NCBI RefSeq assembly: GCF_010500215.1
Contig: NZ_JAAGOY010000004.1
Location: 372,001 to 436,000, forward strand
Source of the DNA: Aliiroseovarius sp. PrR006
GTDB taxonomy: Bacteria > Pseudomonadota > Alphaproteobacteria > Rhodobacterales > Rhodobacteraceae
DNA: 64,000 bases
Reading direction: 5' to 3'
Shown: positions 10,744-19,576 of the stretch, one piece after another
How positions within the stretch are numbered: position 1 is the stretch's first letter
Layout of the letters: each line of letters opens with the position of its first letter
The notes under the pieces: generated by a model
Told to the model about the DNA's origin: nothing
The model's database searches: none
The model's input: the letters and a program-made list of their open reading frames with translations, nothing else
Program-made: the position numbers and the translations under genes

Positions 10744-13098
10744 ATGGCATTTTTTGAGGGGTCTGGCAGCGCAGCCGGGACATCGGCATTTAAAGCGCTG
10801 AGAGGACTGGCCAGCAGCAGTGGATTGGCTATTTTGCTAGCAATTTCAGGGGGGGCTGCCACCCTTCCGATGCCAGCTCAGGCGCAGACATATTCGTTTA
10901 ACAAGGTCGAGATCGAAGGCACGCAGCGAATTGAGGCTGCAACCATCCTGTCCTACCTGGGAATCGCTCAGGGCGAAACGGTCAGCGCCGCACAGCTAAA
11001 TGATGGCTATCAGCGCCTCGTCGCGTCCGGTCTGTTCGAAGACGTCAAAGTCATCCCACGCGGCAATGTTCTGGTCGTGCAGGTTCGCGAATACCCAACC
11101 ATCAACGTTGTTTCGGTTGAGGGCAACCGGAAGGTCAAAGATGAGGTCTTTGAGGACCTGCTGAAGTCGCAGCCGCGCCAGGTATTCAGCCCGGCAACGG
11201 CCGAGCAAGACGTCCAGACCATCGTTGAAGTCTACCAAACGCAAGGCCGCCTGGCTGCTCAAGTCACGCCCAAGATTATCCGCCGCGCCAACAACCGCGT
11301 GGACTTGGTGTTCGAAGTTGTCGAAGGCAAAAACACCGAAGTCGAGCGCTTGTCTTTCGTCGGCAACCGCAAGTTCTCGGATGCGCGACTGCGCCGTGTT
11401 CTGGAAACCAAGCAGGCCGGCATTCTGCGCGCGCTGATCCAGCGCGATTCCTATGTTCCAGAGCGGATCGAGTTTGATAAGCAGGTCTTGAAGGATTTCT
11501 ATCAATCGCGCGGTTACGTGGACTTCAAGACCACGGGCGTCACCAGCGAGTTTTCGCGCGAACGCGACGCGTTCTTCATTACGTTCCAGGTTCAAGAAGG
11601 TCTGCAGTTCCGCTTTGGCGACATCACGATCCTGTCCGAAGTGGATGGCGTTGATGCAGAAGAGTTCCAAGCGGCACAGAGCATCAAATCCGGCAACGTG
11701 TTCAGCCCTGCTCAACTGGACAATGCAATTGCCCGGTTGGAGCGTTTGGCCATTCAAAAAGGCCTGGATTTCATTCGCGTCGACCCGCGTGTCACCCGTG
11801 ACGAGCGCAATCAGATTTTGGACATCGAGCTGGTTCTGACCCGCGGGCCGCGGATCATTGTCGAGCGCATCGATATCGAAGGCAACGCGACCACGCTGGA
11901 CCGCGTCATTCGCGATCAATTCCGTGTGGTTGAGGGCGATCCCTTCAACCCGCGCGAAATCCGTGAAGCCTCTGAACGGGTGCGCGCCCTAGGCTTCTTT
12001 GCTGATACGAAGGTCGAGCCCCGTCAGGGTTCGGCACCAGATCAGGTCGTGATTGACGTTGATGTCGAGGAAGCGCCGACCGGCTCGCTCAGCCTTGGGG
12101 GTGTCTATAGCCTTGAGAAAGGGTTCGGTCTGAACATTGCTTTCAGTGAACGCAATTTCTTGGGTCGCGGCCAGTTCATTTCGGCGAGCTTCCAGAACAC
12201 GGATGATACCGCCGACTTCTCGTTCAAATTCGCCGAGCCCGCTTTCTTGGGCCGCGATCTGGAATTTGCAATCGAGACCTATTACCAGTCGACCGATCAG
12301 GCATCGTCCTTCTACAATACCCGCTCACTGGCATTCCGTCCGTCGATCGCGTTCCCGATCAACGAGTATTCGCGCCTTGGCCTGCGGGTCTACGCCGATG
12401 GGACCGAGATCACTGATGTCAGCGCTGACAGCTCGGATCTGTTGAAAGCGGATGAAGCTCGCGGTCGCCAGATTGGTGGCGGTGTTGGTTTCTCGTACAG
12501 CTATGACACGCGTCGGACCGGATTGGACCCGAAGCGCGGTTATCTGTTCCAACTGGACGGTGACATTGGTGGCGTGGGTGCGGACTATCAATATGCACGT
12601 GCGACGGCTTTGGCGCAGGCGCTTACCCGCGTCTGGAATGATCAGGTCACGCTGTCGGCAACTGTCGAAGGTGGTTTCCTGACCAGCTTGAATGACGCAA
12701 ACTCGCGCGTGACCGACCGCTTCCGCTTGGGCCCGTCCAAGCTGCGTGGCTTCGCGACCAATGGCGTAGGGCCTTACGACCAGACAGCGCCGAACCTTGA
12801 CACGCTGGGGGGCAACATGTTTGCCGTCGCCCGTCTTGAGGCACAGTTCCCGCTGGGTCTGCCGGAAGAATACGGCATCACAGGCGGTCTGTTCGTCGAC
12901 GCCGGTTCGCTGTGGGGGCTGGATGATACACTTGGCGGGACCATCGATGACAGCGCGCATCTGCGGTCGTCCATCGGCGCATCGATCTTCTGGGATACTC
13001 CGATTGGTCCACTGCGCTTCAACTACTCCAAGGTTCTGGCCAAGGAAAGCTATGACGAAGAAAACAACTTCGAGCTCACAATCTCGGCTCAGTTCTGA
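10744..13098 (+). CDS. bamA: outer membrane protein assembly factor BamA
   Basis: The protein has 784 residues, normal for BamA. A signal peptide ends near residue 47 (PMPAQAQ). Five POTRA domains follow (about 50-390); the first begins YSFNKVEIEGTQRI. The C-terminal 16-strand barrel starts near residue 440 (GSLSLGGVYSLEKGFG), includes a FRLGPSKLRGF loop matching the conserved VRGF/LRGF motif, and ends in the aromatic LTISAQF signature of outer membrane proteins. BamA inserts beta-barrels into the outer membrane. It leads a co-oriented block with ompH, fabZ and lpxA-I-B. The usual upstream neighbour rseP is about 15 kb away. Confidence 0.97.
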   Translation: MAFFEGSGSAAGTSAFKALRGLASSSGLAILLAISGGAATLPMPAQAQTYSFNKVEIEGTQRIEAATILSYLGIAQGETVSAAQLNDGYQRLVASGLFEDVKVIPRGNVLVVQVREYPTINVVSVEGNRKVKDEVFEDLLKSQPRQVFSPATAEQDVQTIVEVYQTQGRLAAQVTPKIIRRANNRVDLVFEVVEGKNTEVERLSFVGNRKFSDARLRRVLETKQAGILRALIQRDSYVPERIEFDKQVLKDFYQSRGYVDFKTTGVTSEFSRERDAFFITFQVQEGLQFRFGDITILSEVDGVDAEEFQAAQSIKSGNVFSPAQLDNAIARLERLAIQKGLDFIRVDPRVTRDERNQILDIELVLTRGPRIIVERIDIEGNATTLDRVIRDQFRVVEGDPFNPREIREASERVRALGFFADTKVEPRQGSAPDQVVIDVDVEEAPTGSLSLGGVYSLEKGFGLNIAFSERNFLGRGQFISASFQNTDDTADFSFKFAEPAFLGRDLEFAIETYYQSTDQASSFYNTRSLAFRPSIAFPINEYSRLGLRVYADGTEITDVSADSSDLLKADEARGRQIGGGVGFSYSYDTRRTGLDPKRGYLFQLDGDIGGVGADYQYARATALAQALTRVWNDQVTLSATVEGGFLTSLNDANSRVTDRFRLGPSKLRGFATNGVGPYDQTAPNLDTLGGNMFAVARLEAQFPLGLPEEYGITGGLFVDAGSLWGLDDTLGGTIDDSAHLRSSIGASIFWDTPIGPLRFNYSKVLAKESYDEENNFELTISAQF

Positions 13099-13105
13099 TC
13101 AAGAA

Positions 13106-13135
13106 GTGCCTCGGGTGAACCGGGGCACTTTTTTT
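13106..13135 (+). terminator. terminator-like hairpin overlapping the ompH start
   Basis: GTGCCTCGG (13106-13114) pairs with CCGGGGCAC (13120-13128), with 8 Watson-Crick pairs and one G-U, followed by seven Ts (13129-13135). It lies 7 bases after the bamA stop. The five-base loop GTGAA contains the GTG that I take as the ompH start. It may act as a partial terminator between bamA and downstream genes and may also affect ompH initiation. Confidence 0.65.
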
Positions 13136-13783
13136 CGGCATGTGGCCTGCATTGCGGCACTCTCAGCGGTGATGTTTGGCGTGTCCTTGCCGAGGGCGGC
13201 CGTGGCGCAACAGCAAGCAGTTCAATCCGTTTCGCAAATTGTCACGATTGATCGCCAACGGCTGTTTTCGGACACCGCCTATGGGCAGCGTGTTCTTGCA
13301 ACGGTCGAGGTCGAGCGGGCGCGTTTGGCGCAAGAGACCCGAGAAGCAGAAGCCGATCTGGCCAAGGAAGAAAAACAGCTGACCGAGCAGCGAAGCTCTC
13401 TGGATCCCACCTCGTTTCGCGTTCTGGCTGACGCTTTTGACCAGAAAGTCAACGAGTTGCGCGCCGAAGGTCAGCAGCGCGAACAAGAATTCGTGCGCGT
13501 ACTTGAGCGCGAGCAATCAGCGTTTTTCGAACGCATTGGTCCGATTTTGGGCCGCTTGGTGCGCGAAGTGGGCGCCGTTGTGATCATTGATCGACGCGCG
13601 ATTTTGTTGGCGACACAGAACATTGACATCACGGATGCCGCCATTCGCCGGATCGACCAGGAACTTGGGGATGGTGTTGCCAGCCCAGCCCCGCCCTCAG
13701 ATGCGCCGTCCGAGGATGAAACGCCTGAAAAGCCAAGTGAAACACCAGACAGCACCACGTCCGGGGATGCCAGCGACAACTGA
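13115..13783 (+). CDS. OmpH/Skp family periplasmic chaperone
   Basis: The reading frame has no stop back into bamA. The GTG at 13115 gives 222 residues beginning MNRGTFFRH, a good signal-peptide n-region, then a hydrophobic core and cleavage near AAVAQ (residue 31). The mature part has the Skp pattern IVTIDRQRLFSDTAYGQR followed by a long charged coiled coil (about 65-130). The tail is rich in Pro, Ser and Glu. Skp homologues hold unfolded outer membrane proteins on their way to BamA, which fits the position. No strong Shine-Dalgarno is visible, and the start sits in a hairpin loop. lpxD, often the next gene, is absent. Confidence 0.85.
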   Translation: MNRGTFFRHVACIAALSAVMFGVSLPRAAVAQQQAVQSVSQIVTIDRQRLFSDTAYGQRVLATVEVERARLAQETREAEADLAKEEKQLTEQRSSLDPTSFRVLADAFDQKVNELRAEGQQREQEFVRVLEREQSAFFERIGPILGRLVREVGAVVIIDRRAILLATQNIDITDAAIRRIDQELGDGVASPAPPSDAPSEDETPEKPSETPDSTTSGDASDN

Positions 13784-13871
13784 ATCGGATTGTTTCGCCC
13801 TGACAGGGCTGATAATCAATGATGTCAGACAATTGGCGTGAAAAGCGCCGGGACAGAAGGAAAACACACTT

Positions 13872-14336
13872 ATGGTCGACGTGCCCAGCACAGCTGATAT
13901 TCAGCTTATTCAGGAATGTATCCCTCACCGCTATCCTTTCCTTCTGGTGGATAAGGTCGAAGACATCCGCGCCGGTGAATTTGCCCGTGGCATCAAGATG
14001 GTCACGATGAACGAGCCGCATTTCCAAGGCCATTTCCCAGGCCTTCCGATCATGCCGGGCGTGACGATCATCGAAGCGATGGCACAGACCTCGGCGGTGA
14101 TGGTGTCGCTTTCGCTGGATCTGGTTGGGTCGGGTGCCGTGGTTTATTTCATGGGCATCGATACTGCGAAGTTCCGCCGCAAAGTGGTGCCGGGCGATCG
14201 GCTCGAACTGGAAGTCACCACCGTACGTGGCGGCGCAAAGGTCTGGAAATTCGATGGTGTGGCCAAGGTTGACGGAGAGGTCGCCTGCACTGCCACCTTC
14301 ATGGCGATGATCGACGTCACTGCTGGAAAGGGCTGA
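13872..14336 (+). CDS. fabZ: 3-hydroxyacyl-ACP dehydratase FabZ
   Basis: The protein has 154 residues and the hot-dog fold. Catalytic His54 lies in [11 protein letters not shown] and Glu68 in IIEAMAQ, both canonical for FabZ. It dehydrates (3R)-hydroxyacyl-ACP in fatty acid elongation and competes with LpxA for hydroxyacyl-ACP, which is why the two genes are usually adjacent. The start is preceded by AGAAGGAAAA. It ends 2 bases before lpxA. Confidence 0.97.
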   Translation: MVDVPSTADIQLIQECIPHRYPFLLVDKVEDIRAGEFARGIKMVTMNEPHFQGHFPGLPIMPGVTIIEAMAQTSAVMVSLSLDLVGSGAVVYFMGIDTAKFRRKVVPGDRLELEVTTVRGGAKVWKFDGVAKVDGEVACTATFMAMIDVTAGKG

Positions 14337-14338
14337 AC

Positions 14339-15136
14339 ATGGGGATTGATCCCTCGGCCAAGGTCCATGCCAGCGCCATCATCGACGATGGTGCTGTTAT
14401 TGGCGCGGACTGCCAGATTGGCCCTTTCTGCACAGTTGGCCGGCAGGTCAAGCTGGGTAAAGGTGTCGAGCTGAAGTCGCATGTCGTCGTCACTGGCGAC
14501 ACCGAGATTGGCGATGAAACCGTGGTGTTCCCGTTCTCAGTCATCGGTGAAATTCCGCAAGATCTGAAGTTTGCGGGTGAAAACACCAAGCTGATCATCG
14601 GCAAGCGCAATCGCATTCGCGAGCATGTGACCATGAACACCGGCACCGCCGGCGGTGGATACATCACCCGCGTGGGCGATGATGGGCTGTTTATGGCAGG
14701 GTGCCACGTGGCGCATGACGCCCAGATTGGCAACAAGGTGATCTTGGTGAACAACGTGGCCGTTGCCGGGCATGTGGTGATCGAAGATGACGTGATCGTT
14801 GGCGGCTTGTCTGGTCTGCATCAATGGGTGCGCATTGGACGTGGAGCGATTATCGGCGCCTTGTCCATGGTTACCGCCGACGTGCTGCCGCATGCTCTGG
14901 TGCAAGGACCGCGCGGCGAGTTGGACGGTCTGAACCTTGTTGGCTTGAAGCGCCGTGGCGTTGATCGCGCGGACATCACCGCCTTGCGCGCGGCTTTCCT
15001 GATGCTGAAACAGGGCGAAGGCTCGTTTCAGGAACGGGCTGCGCGTCTTGGGGAAGAAAGCGACAGCGATTATGTGCGCGAAATGGTCGAGTTCATCACG
15101 GGCGACAGCGACCGTGGTTTCCTGACGCCGAAGTAA
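14339..15136 (+). CDS. lpxA: acyl-ACP--UDP-N-acetylglucosamine O-acyltransferase LpxA
   Basis: LpxA carries out the first step of lipid A synthesis, transferring a 3-hydroxyacyl chain to UDP-GlcNAc. The 265 residues show repeated hexapeptides (for example AIIDDGAVIGADCQIG) of the left-handed beta-helix, and the catalytic His126 in CHVAHDAQIGN. The C-terminal helical domain (about 195-265) is present. The ATG follows the fabZ stop after 2 bases, so the two are probably translationally coupled. Confidence 0.97.
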   Translation: MGIDPSAKVHASAIIDDGAVIGADCQIGPFCTVGRQVKLGKGVELKSHVVVTGDTEIGDETVVFPFSVIGEIPQDLKFAGENTKLIIGKRNRIREHVTMNTGTAGGGYITRVGDDGLFMAGCHVAHDAQIGNKVILVNNVAVAGHVVIEDDVIVGGLSGLHQWVRIGRGAIIGALSMVTADVLPHALVQGPRGELDGLNLVGLKRRGVDRADITALRAAFLMLKQGEGSFQERAARLGEESDSDYVREMVEFITGDSDRGFLTPK

Positions 15137-15142
15137 GCGCAC

Positions 15143-15955
15143 ATGTCGGATCGCCTTGCCATCATCGCCGGAACCGGAGAGCTGCCGCAACTGATTGCGG
15201 CGGCCAATTCGGACGCGCTTTTCGTGACCATCAAAGGTGTTGACGTTTCTGTGCCCGACGGGTTCGAGCATGTGGCCGCGAGCTATGAAAAGCTTGGGGC
15301 CTTGTTCAACGCGATGCGCGGGGCAGGGGTCGCGCGTGTTGTGTTTGCGGGCAAGGTGGACCGGCCCAAGCTGAACCCTCTGCGCATGGACCGGGTGACG
15401 CTGGGGCTGTTTCCCCGGGTGAAGGCTGTTCTGGGCAAGGGCGATGACGCACTTTTGCGCCTTGTGGCGGAGGTGTTCGAGGAGCAGGGCTTCACGGTCG
15501 TGGGCGCGACAGATGTGACCGCCGCGCTGGCCATCGAGGCCAGTCACGCCGGTCGCGCGACCAGCGCGCGGGACCGTGAAGATGCGGACCGGGGCTGGCA
15601 GTTGTTGGACGTTCTGGCCGGTGAAGATATCGCGCAGGGCGTGGTGATCGCAGGCGGGCAATGCCTGGGTATCGAGAGCATTCAGGGGACCGACGCGTTA
15701 CTGGCTTTCGCCGGGCACACATCCGAACATCTGAAACAAGGCGCGCGTGGCGTCTTTGTGAAACGCCCGAAGCCTGGTCAGGACGGGCGGATGGATATTC
15801 CGACCATCGGGCCTGATACGGTGCGTGCGGTGGCAGCAGCCGGCTTAGGCGGTATCGTGTTGGAGGAAGGCGTGATCGTGCTGGAGCGGGCCGAGGTCGA
15901 GCGCTTGCTGGCCGAACATGATCTGTTTCTGGACGTGCGAAAGGGGCAATCATGA
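15143..15955 (+). CDS. lpxI: UDP-2,3-diacylglucosamine diphosphatase LpxI
   Basis: The 270-residue protein matches the LpxI (DUF1009) family, which replaces LpxH in many alphaproteobacteria. Typical stretches are the N-terminal LAIIAGTGELPQLI, VFAGKVDRP and, in the C-terminal domain, GVVIAGGQCLGIESIQGTD. It hydrolyses UDP-2,3-diacylglucosamine to lipid X. It sits between lpxA and lpxB, as expected, and overlaps lpxB by 4 bases (ATGA). Confidence 0.95.
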   Translation: MSDRLAIIAGTGELPQLIAAANSDALFVTIKGVDVSVPDGFEHVAASYEKLGALFNAMRGAGVARVVFAGKVDRPKLNPLRMDRVTLGLFPRVKAVLGKGDDALLRLVAEVFEEQGFTVVGATDVTAALAIEASHAGRATSARDREDADRGWQLLDVLAGEDIAQGVVIAGGQCLGIESIQGTDALLAFAGHTSEHLKQGARGVFVKRPKPGQDGRMDIPTIGPDTVRAVAAAGLGGIVLEEGVIVLERAEVERLLAEHDLFLDVRKGQS

Positions 15956-17112
15956 AGGTATTCATGATCGCGGGCGAACCCTCGGGCGACCGTTTGGGTG
16001 CGGCCTTGATGGAAGGCTTGAAAACCCTGCGCCCTGACGTCGAATTCATGGGCATCGGCGGTGTCGCGATGGAAGAGCAGGGGCTGACCTCGCGCTTTCC
16101 GATGTCCGAGCTGTCCATCATGGGAATTGCCGAAGTCGCCCCGAAATACTTCCACCTGAAACGTCGCATTCGTGAAACCGCCGAGGCCGTCGTCGCGGCC
16201 GATCCGGACGTGTTGATCACCATCGACAGCCCGGATTTCTGTCTGCGCGTGGCGCGGATCGTGAAGGAAGAAGAGGTTGAAGGGCAGACTTTCGGTCATG
16301 ACATACCGATCGTGCATTACGTGGCCCCGTCGGTCTGGGCATGGCGTCCGAAACGCGCCGCCAAAATGGCACGCTGGGTGGACCACGTTCTGGCGCTTCT
16401 CCCGTTCGAGCCGCCCTATATGCAAGCCGCCGGCATGGGTTGTGATTTCGTCGGGCACCCGGTCGTGGCCGAGCCACAGGCAGATGACGCAGCAGCGCAG
16501 GCCTTCCGCGATGCACGCGGTATCAGCGACGCGCCGCTTCTGCTGGTTCTGCCGGGGTCGCGCAAGGGCGAAGTCTCGCGTCTGGCAGAGCGGTTTGGCG
16601 AGGTGATTGCCCATGCCAAACGCGCCAAGCCTGACCTGCAGGTGGTGTTGCCAATGGCGCAAGGCGTGGAAGACCTTGTGCGCGAATTGACCGCGAAGTG
16701 GTCCGTGTCGCCCATTCTTATCCCAGCCGCGCAGCAGGACGACAAACGCGCGGCGTTCAAGGCCGCAGATGTGGCGCTGGCGGCCTCCGGTACGGTGTCC
16801 TTGGAACTCGCGGCAGCCCATACGCCGATGGTCATCGCCTATGACATGAATTGGCTCAGCCGGTTCCTGATTGGACGCATGCTGAAAATCGACACTGTGA
16901 CTCTGGTCAATCTGGTCTCTGACACGCGTTCGATTCCTGAGTTCCTTGGAAAAGACTGCACCCCGGATCGCATCACGCCTGCGCTGTTGGCCGTTCTAGA
17001 TGCGCCGGAAGCACAGAACGAGGCGATGCGTGTGACGATGGAGCGTCTTGGAAAAGGCGGTGAAGCGCCCGGATTACGCGCTGCACGATCCGTGCTAGGC
17101 GCGATTGGTTAA
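15952..17112 (+). CDS. lpxB: lipid-A-disaccharide synthase LpxB
   Basis: The 386-residue GT19 glycosyltransferase joins UDP-2,3-diacylglucosamine and lipid X at the inner membrane. Family features include AGEPSGDRLGA at the N-terminus, VAPSVWAWRPKR near residue 123, LPGSRKGEV near 202 and ASGTVSLELA near 281. The start overlaps lpxI by 4 bases. It is the last gene of the block and is convergent with mnmA across 38 bases. Confidence 0.97.
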   Translation: MKVFMIAGEPSGDRLGAALMEGLKTLRPDVEFMGIGGVAMEEQGLTSRFPMSELSIMGIAEVAPKYFHLKRRIRETAEAVVAADPDVLITIDSPDFCLRVARIVKEEEVEGQTFGHDIPIVHYVAPSVWAWRPKRAAKMARWVDHVLALLPFEPPYMQAAGMGCDFVGHPVVAEPQADDAAAQAFRDARGISDAPLLLVLPGSRKGEVSRLAERFGEVIAHAKRAKPDLQVVLPMAQGVEDLVRELTAKWSVSPILIPAAQQDDKRAAFKAADVALAASGTVSLELAAAHTPMVIAYDMNWLSRFLIGRMLKIDTVTLVNLVSDTRSIPEFLGKDCTPDRITPALLAVLDAPEAQNEAMRVTMERLGKGGEAPGLRAARSVLGAIG

Positions 17113-17115
17113 ACT

Positions 17116-17146
17116 TTTCCACGTTTTACGAACTGTCTCGTGGAAA
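17116..17146. terminator. hairpin between convergent lpxB and mnmA
   Basis: TTTCCACG (17116-17123) and CGTGGAAA (17139-17146) are perfect inverted repeats separated by 15 bases in the short lpxB-mnmA gap. There is no clear T-tract, so the assignment as a shared terminator is tentative. Confidence 0.4.
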
Positions 17147-17150
17147 CGCT

Positions 17151-18299
17151 TTAACCGCGCCAGATCCACCCACCGCCGAAGATGCGTGGTCCATCCATCT
17201 CATAGAATACGCAGGCTTGACCGGGGCTGACGCCTTCCTCGGGCGTCAACAATTCCACTTCGGCTTCCGTGTCCGAGATCGGGCGAATGATCGCCTCGCG
17301 CGGGGGACGGGTCGAGCGGATTTTGACACCCAGATGCCACTCTTTGCGGGACGTGAAGGGCTCATCCCCCAGCCAGTTGATCTCGCGGACCGGAACAATG
17401 CGGGTCGCCAGCAAGTCTTTCGGGCCAACGACGACCTGTTTATTGTCGACATCCAGTTTCACCACGTAAAGTGGCTCGGACAATCCGCCGATGCCAAGGC
17501 CGCGCCGCTGGCCGATCGTGTAGTGAATGACGCCCCCGTGCTGGCCCAGCACGCGACCATCCGCATGGACGATCTCGCCGGGTTCAGCGGCACCAGGGCG
17601 AAGCTTCTCGATTACGCCGGCATAGTTGCCGTCGGGCACGAAACAGATGTCCTGGCTGTCGGGTTTATCTGCGACTTCTAGTCCATATTTTCGCGCAAGT
17701 TCACGGGTTTCTGCTTTGGTCTTCAAGTGACCAAGCGGGAATCGCAGATAGTCCAGTTGCTCGGGTGTGGTGGAGAACAGGAAGTAGCTTTGATCGCGCA
17801 CAGGGTCGGCGGCGCGGTGCAGTTCCGCGCCGTGATCGCCCATCTCGCGTTGGATATAGTGGCCGGTCGCCATGCAATCGGCGCCCAGATCACGTGCGGT
17901 TTCCAGAAGGTCCTTGAACTTCACGCGCTCGTTGCAGCGAATGCAGGGCACTGGTGTTGCGCCACCCAGATAGCTATCCGCAAACTCCTCGATCACGGCA
18001 TCCTGAAAGATGTTTTCATAGTCGAGGACATAGTGGGGAAAGCCCATATCTTCGGCCACACGGCGGGCGTCATGGATGTCGATCCCGGCACAGCACGCAC
18101 CTTTTTTGGCCAGCGCAGCTCCATGGTCATAGAGCTGAAGCGTAACGCCAATCACGTCATAGCCTTCCTCGGCCAGTTTCGCCGCGACAACCGAACTGTC
18201 CACGCCGCCGGACATGGCAACAACAACCCGCGTCTCAGCGGGGGATTTGGCAAAGCCAAGAGAGTTCAGCGCAGGCGCGACCGATGCATTAACCGACAT
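17151..18299 (-). CDS. mnmA: tRNA 2-thiouridine(34) synthase MnmA
   Basis: MnmA thiolates U34 of tRNAs for Lys, Glu and Gln. I take the ATG at 18299 (382 residues), which has AAGGAT upstream, instead of the longer frame to 18407. The PP-loop is MSGGVDSSV (residues 29-37). The catalytic cysteines are Cys122 ([11 protein letters not shown]) and Cys219 ([11 protein letters not shown]), spaced 97 residues apart as in the E. coli enzyme. It is divergent from sciP. Confidence 0.96.
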   Translation of the reverse strand: MSVNASVAPALNSLGFAKSPAETRVVVAMSGGVDSSVVAAKLAEEGYDVIGVTLQLYDHGAALAKKGACCAGIDIHDARRVAEDMGFPHYVLDYENIFQDAVIEEFADSYLGGATPVPCIRCNERVKFKDLLETARDLGADCMATGHYIQREMGDHGAELHRAADPVRDQSYFLFSTTPEQLDYLRFPLGHLKTKAETRELARKYGLEVADKPDSQDICFVPDGNYAGVIEKLRPGAAEPGEIVHADGRVLGQHGGVIHYTIGQRRGLGIGGLSEPLYVVKLDVDNKQVVVGPKDLLATRIVPVREINWLGDEPFTSRKEWHLGVKIRSTRPPREAIIRPISDTEAEVELLTPEEGVSPGQACVFYEMDGPRIFGGGWIWRG

Positions 18300-18422
18300 G
18301 TTGGGATCCTTATCGAAGCGTATCGGAATATAGGAAAATTCGAACGAACAACAAGGGGGCGCTTCACAGATCTTTAAGCCTGTCTGGTCATGGTCGGTCC
18401 AGATCATTTGCGAGGGTTCATC

Positions 18423-18701
18423 ATGTATCTGAAAAAAATCGAAGGGCCGCGTGCGGTCACTCTACCAGACGGCTCGATCATGACGCGAGCAGATCTGCCG
18501 CCGCAAGACACGCGCAGATGGGTGGCAAGCCGGAAAGCACGTGTGGTCAAGGGGATACGCCATGGCCTTCTTACCAACGACGAAGCCTGTTCACTCTATG
18601 GTCTTTCAGATGAAGAGCTGGATGAATGGCTACGCGCCGTTGAGGTGCATGGGGAATCTGCCCTGAAAGCCACAGAATTACAAAAATATAGACAACCATA
18701 G
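18423..18701 (+). CDS. sciP: CtrA inhibitor SciP (DUF1153)
   Basis: The 92-residue protein begins [17 protein letters not shown] and contains a helix-turn-helix region (about 45-75: [20 protein letters not shown]), matching the SciP/DUF1153 family. In Caulobacter SciP restrains CtrA-dependent transcription in part of the cell cycle. The start at 18423 is chosen because the family begins here. It lies 95 bases upstream of ctrA on the same strand, so the inhibitor and its partner are neighbours and may be co-regulated. Confidence 0.9.
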   Translation: MYLKKIEGPRAVTLPDGSIMTRADLPPQDTRRWVASRKARVVKGIRHGLLTNDEACSLYGLSDEELDEWLRAVEVHGESALKATELQKYRQP

Positions 18702-18739
18702 GTGGTATTCGCTAAAAGTTCTTATAGGGTAACCTGTGA

Positions 18740-18746
18740 TTAACCA
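18740..18746. promoter_or_regulatory. possible CtrA half-site upstream of ctrA
   Basis: TTAACCA in the 95-base sciP-ctrA gap resembles one half of the CtrA box (TTAA-N7-TTAA). The second half is missing (ATTCACG follows), so this is only suggestive of autoregulation. Confidence 0.25.
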
Positions 18747-18796
18747 ATTCACGCAATGTTCAACCCAAGACAGAACCAGATGCGGAGAAACCCATT

Positions 18797-19510
18797 ATGA
18801 GAATCCTTCTTGTTGAAGATGATCCGACAACATCGCGCAGCATCGAATTGATGCTGACACATGCGAACCTGAACGTCTATGCAACGGACCTGGGCGAAGA
18901 GGGGATCGATCTGGCAAAGCTTTATGATTACGATCTTATTTTGCTTGATTTGAACCTTCCGGACATGAATGGTCACGAAGTCCTGCGTCAGCTGCGCATG
19001 GCCCGGATTGACACGCCGATCCTGATCTTGTCAGGGGCCGACGACACCGAAAACAAGATCAAAGGTTTCGGTTTCGGGGCGGACGACTACATGACCAAGC
19101 CCTTCCACCGCGAGGAACTGATCGCCCGCATTCATGCCATTATTCGGCGATCGAAAGGGCACTCGCAGTCCGTGATCAAAACGGGCAAGGTCTCGATTAA
19201 CCTGGATGCGAAAACCGTCGATGTGGAAGGCCGTTCAGTGCATCTGACGGGCAAGGAATACCAAATGCTCGAACTGCTGTCGCTTCGTAAAGGTACGACA
19301 CTGACGAAAGAAATGTTCCTGAACCACCTTTATGGCGGCATGGATGAACCCGAGCTGAAGATTATTGATGTGTTCATCTGCAAGTTGCGCAAGAAACTGT
19401 CGGCAGCGACGGAGGGTGAAAACCATATCGAAACTGTCTGGGGGCGCGGATATGTGTTGCGGGATCCGGAACCCGTCGAGCTGAGCGCACAGATCGCGAT
19501 TGGGGCCTAG
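18797..19510 (+). CDS. ctrA: cell cycle response regulator CtrA
   Basis: The 237-residue OmpR-type response regulator has a receiver domain with acidic pocket EDD (residues 7-9), phospho-acceptor Asp51 in [11 protein letters not shown] and Lys in MTKPFHREE near 101. The winged-helix DNA-binding domain follows (about 125-225), including the CtrA-specific [17 protein letters not shown]. In Rhodobacterales CtrA is usually non-essential and controls motility and gene transfer agent genes. It is preceded by sciP and followed by a strong terminator. Confidence 0.97.
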   Translation: MRILLVEDDPTTSRSIELMLTHANLNVYATDLGEEGIDLAKLYDYDLILLDLNLPDMNGHEVLRQLRMARIDTPILILSGADDTENKIKGFGFGADDYMTKPFHREELIARIHAIIRRSKGHSQSVIKTGKVSINLDAKTVDVEGRSVHLTGKEYQMLELLSLRKGTTLTKEMFLNHLYGGMDEPELKIIDVFICKLRKKLSAATEGENHIETVWGRGYVLRDPEPVELSAQIAIGA

Positions 19511-19547
19511 GCACAATAACTGACCGAATATCCAGCATCTAGCATAA

Positions 19548-19572
19548 GAAAGGGCGGCTTGGCCGCCCTTTC
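19548..19572. terminator. strong bidirectional terminator between ctrA and psuG
   Basis: GAAAGGGCGGC (19548-19558) and GCCGCCCTTTC (19562-19572) form a perfect 11-bp stem with a TTG loop, in the 66-base gap between the convergent genes. A short T-rich tail follows on the plus strand. Confidence 0.8.
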
Positions 19573-19576
19573 GTTG

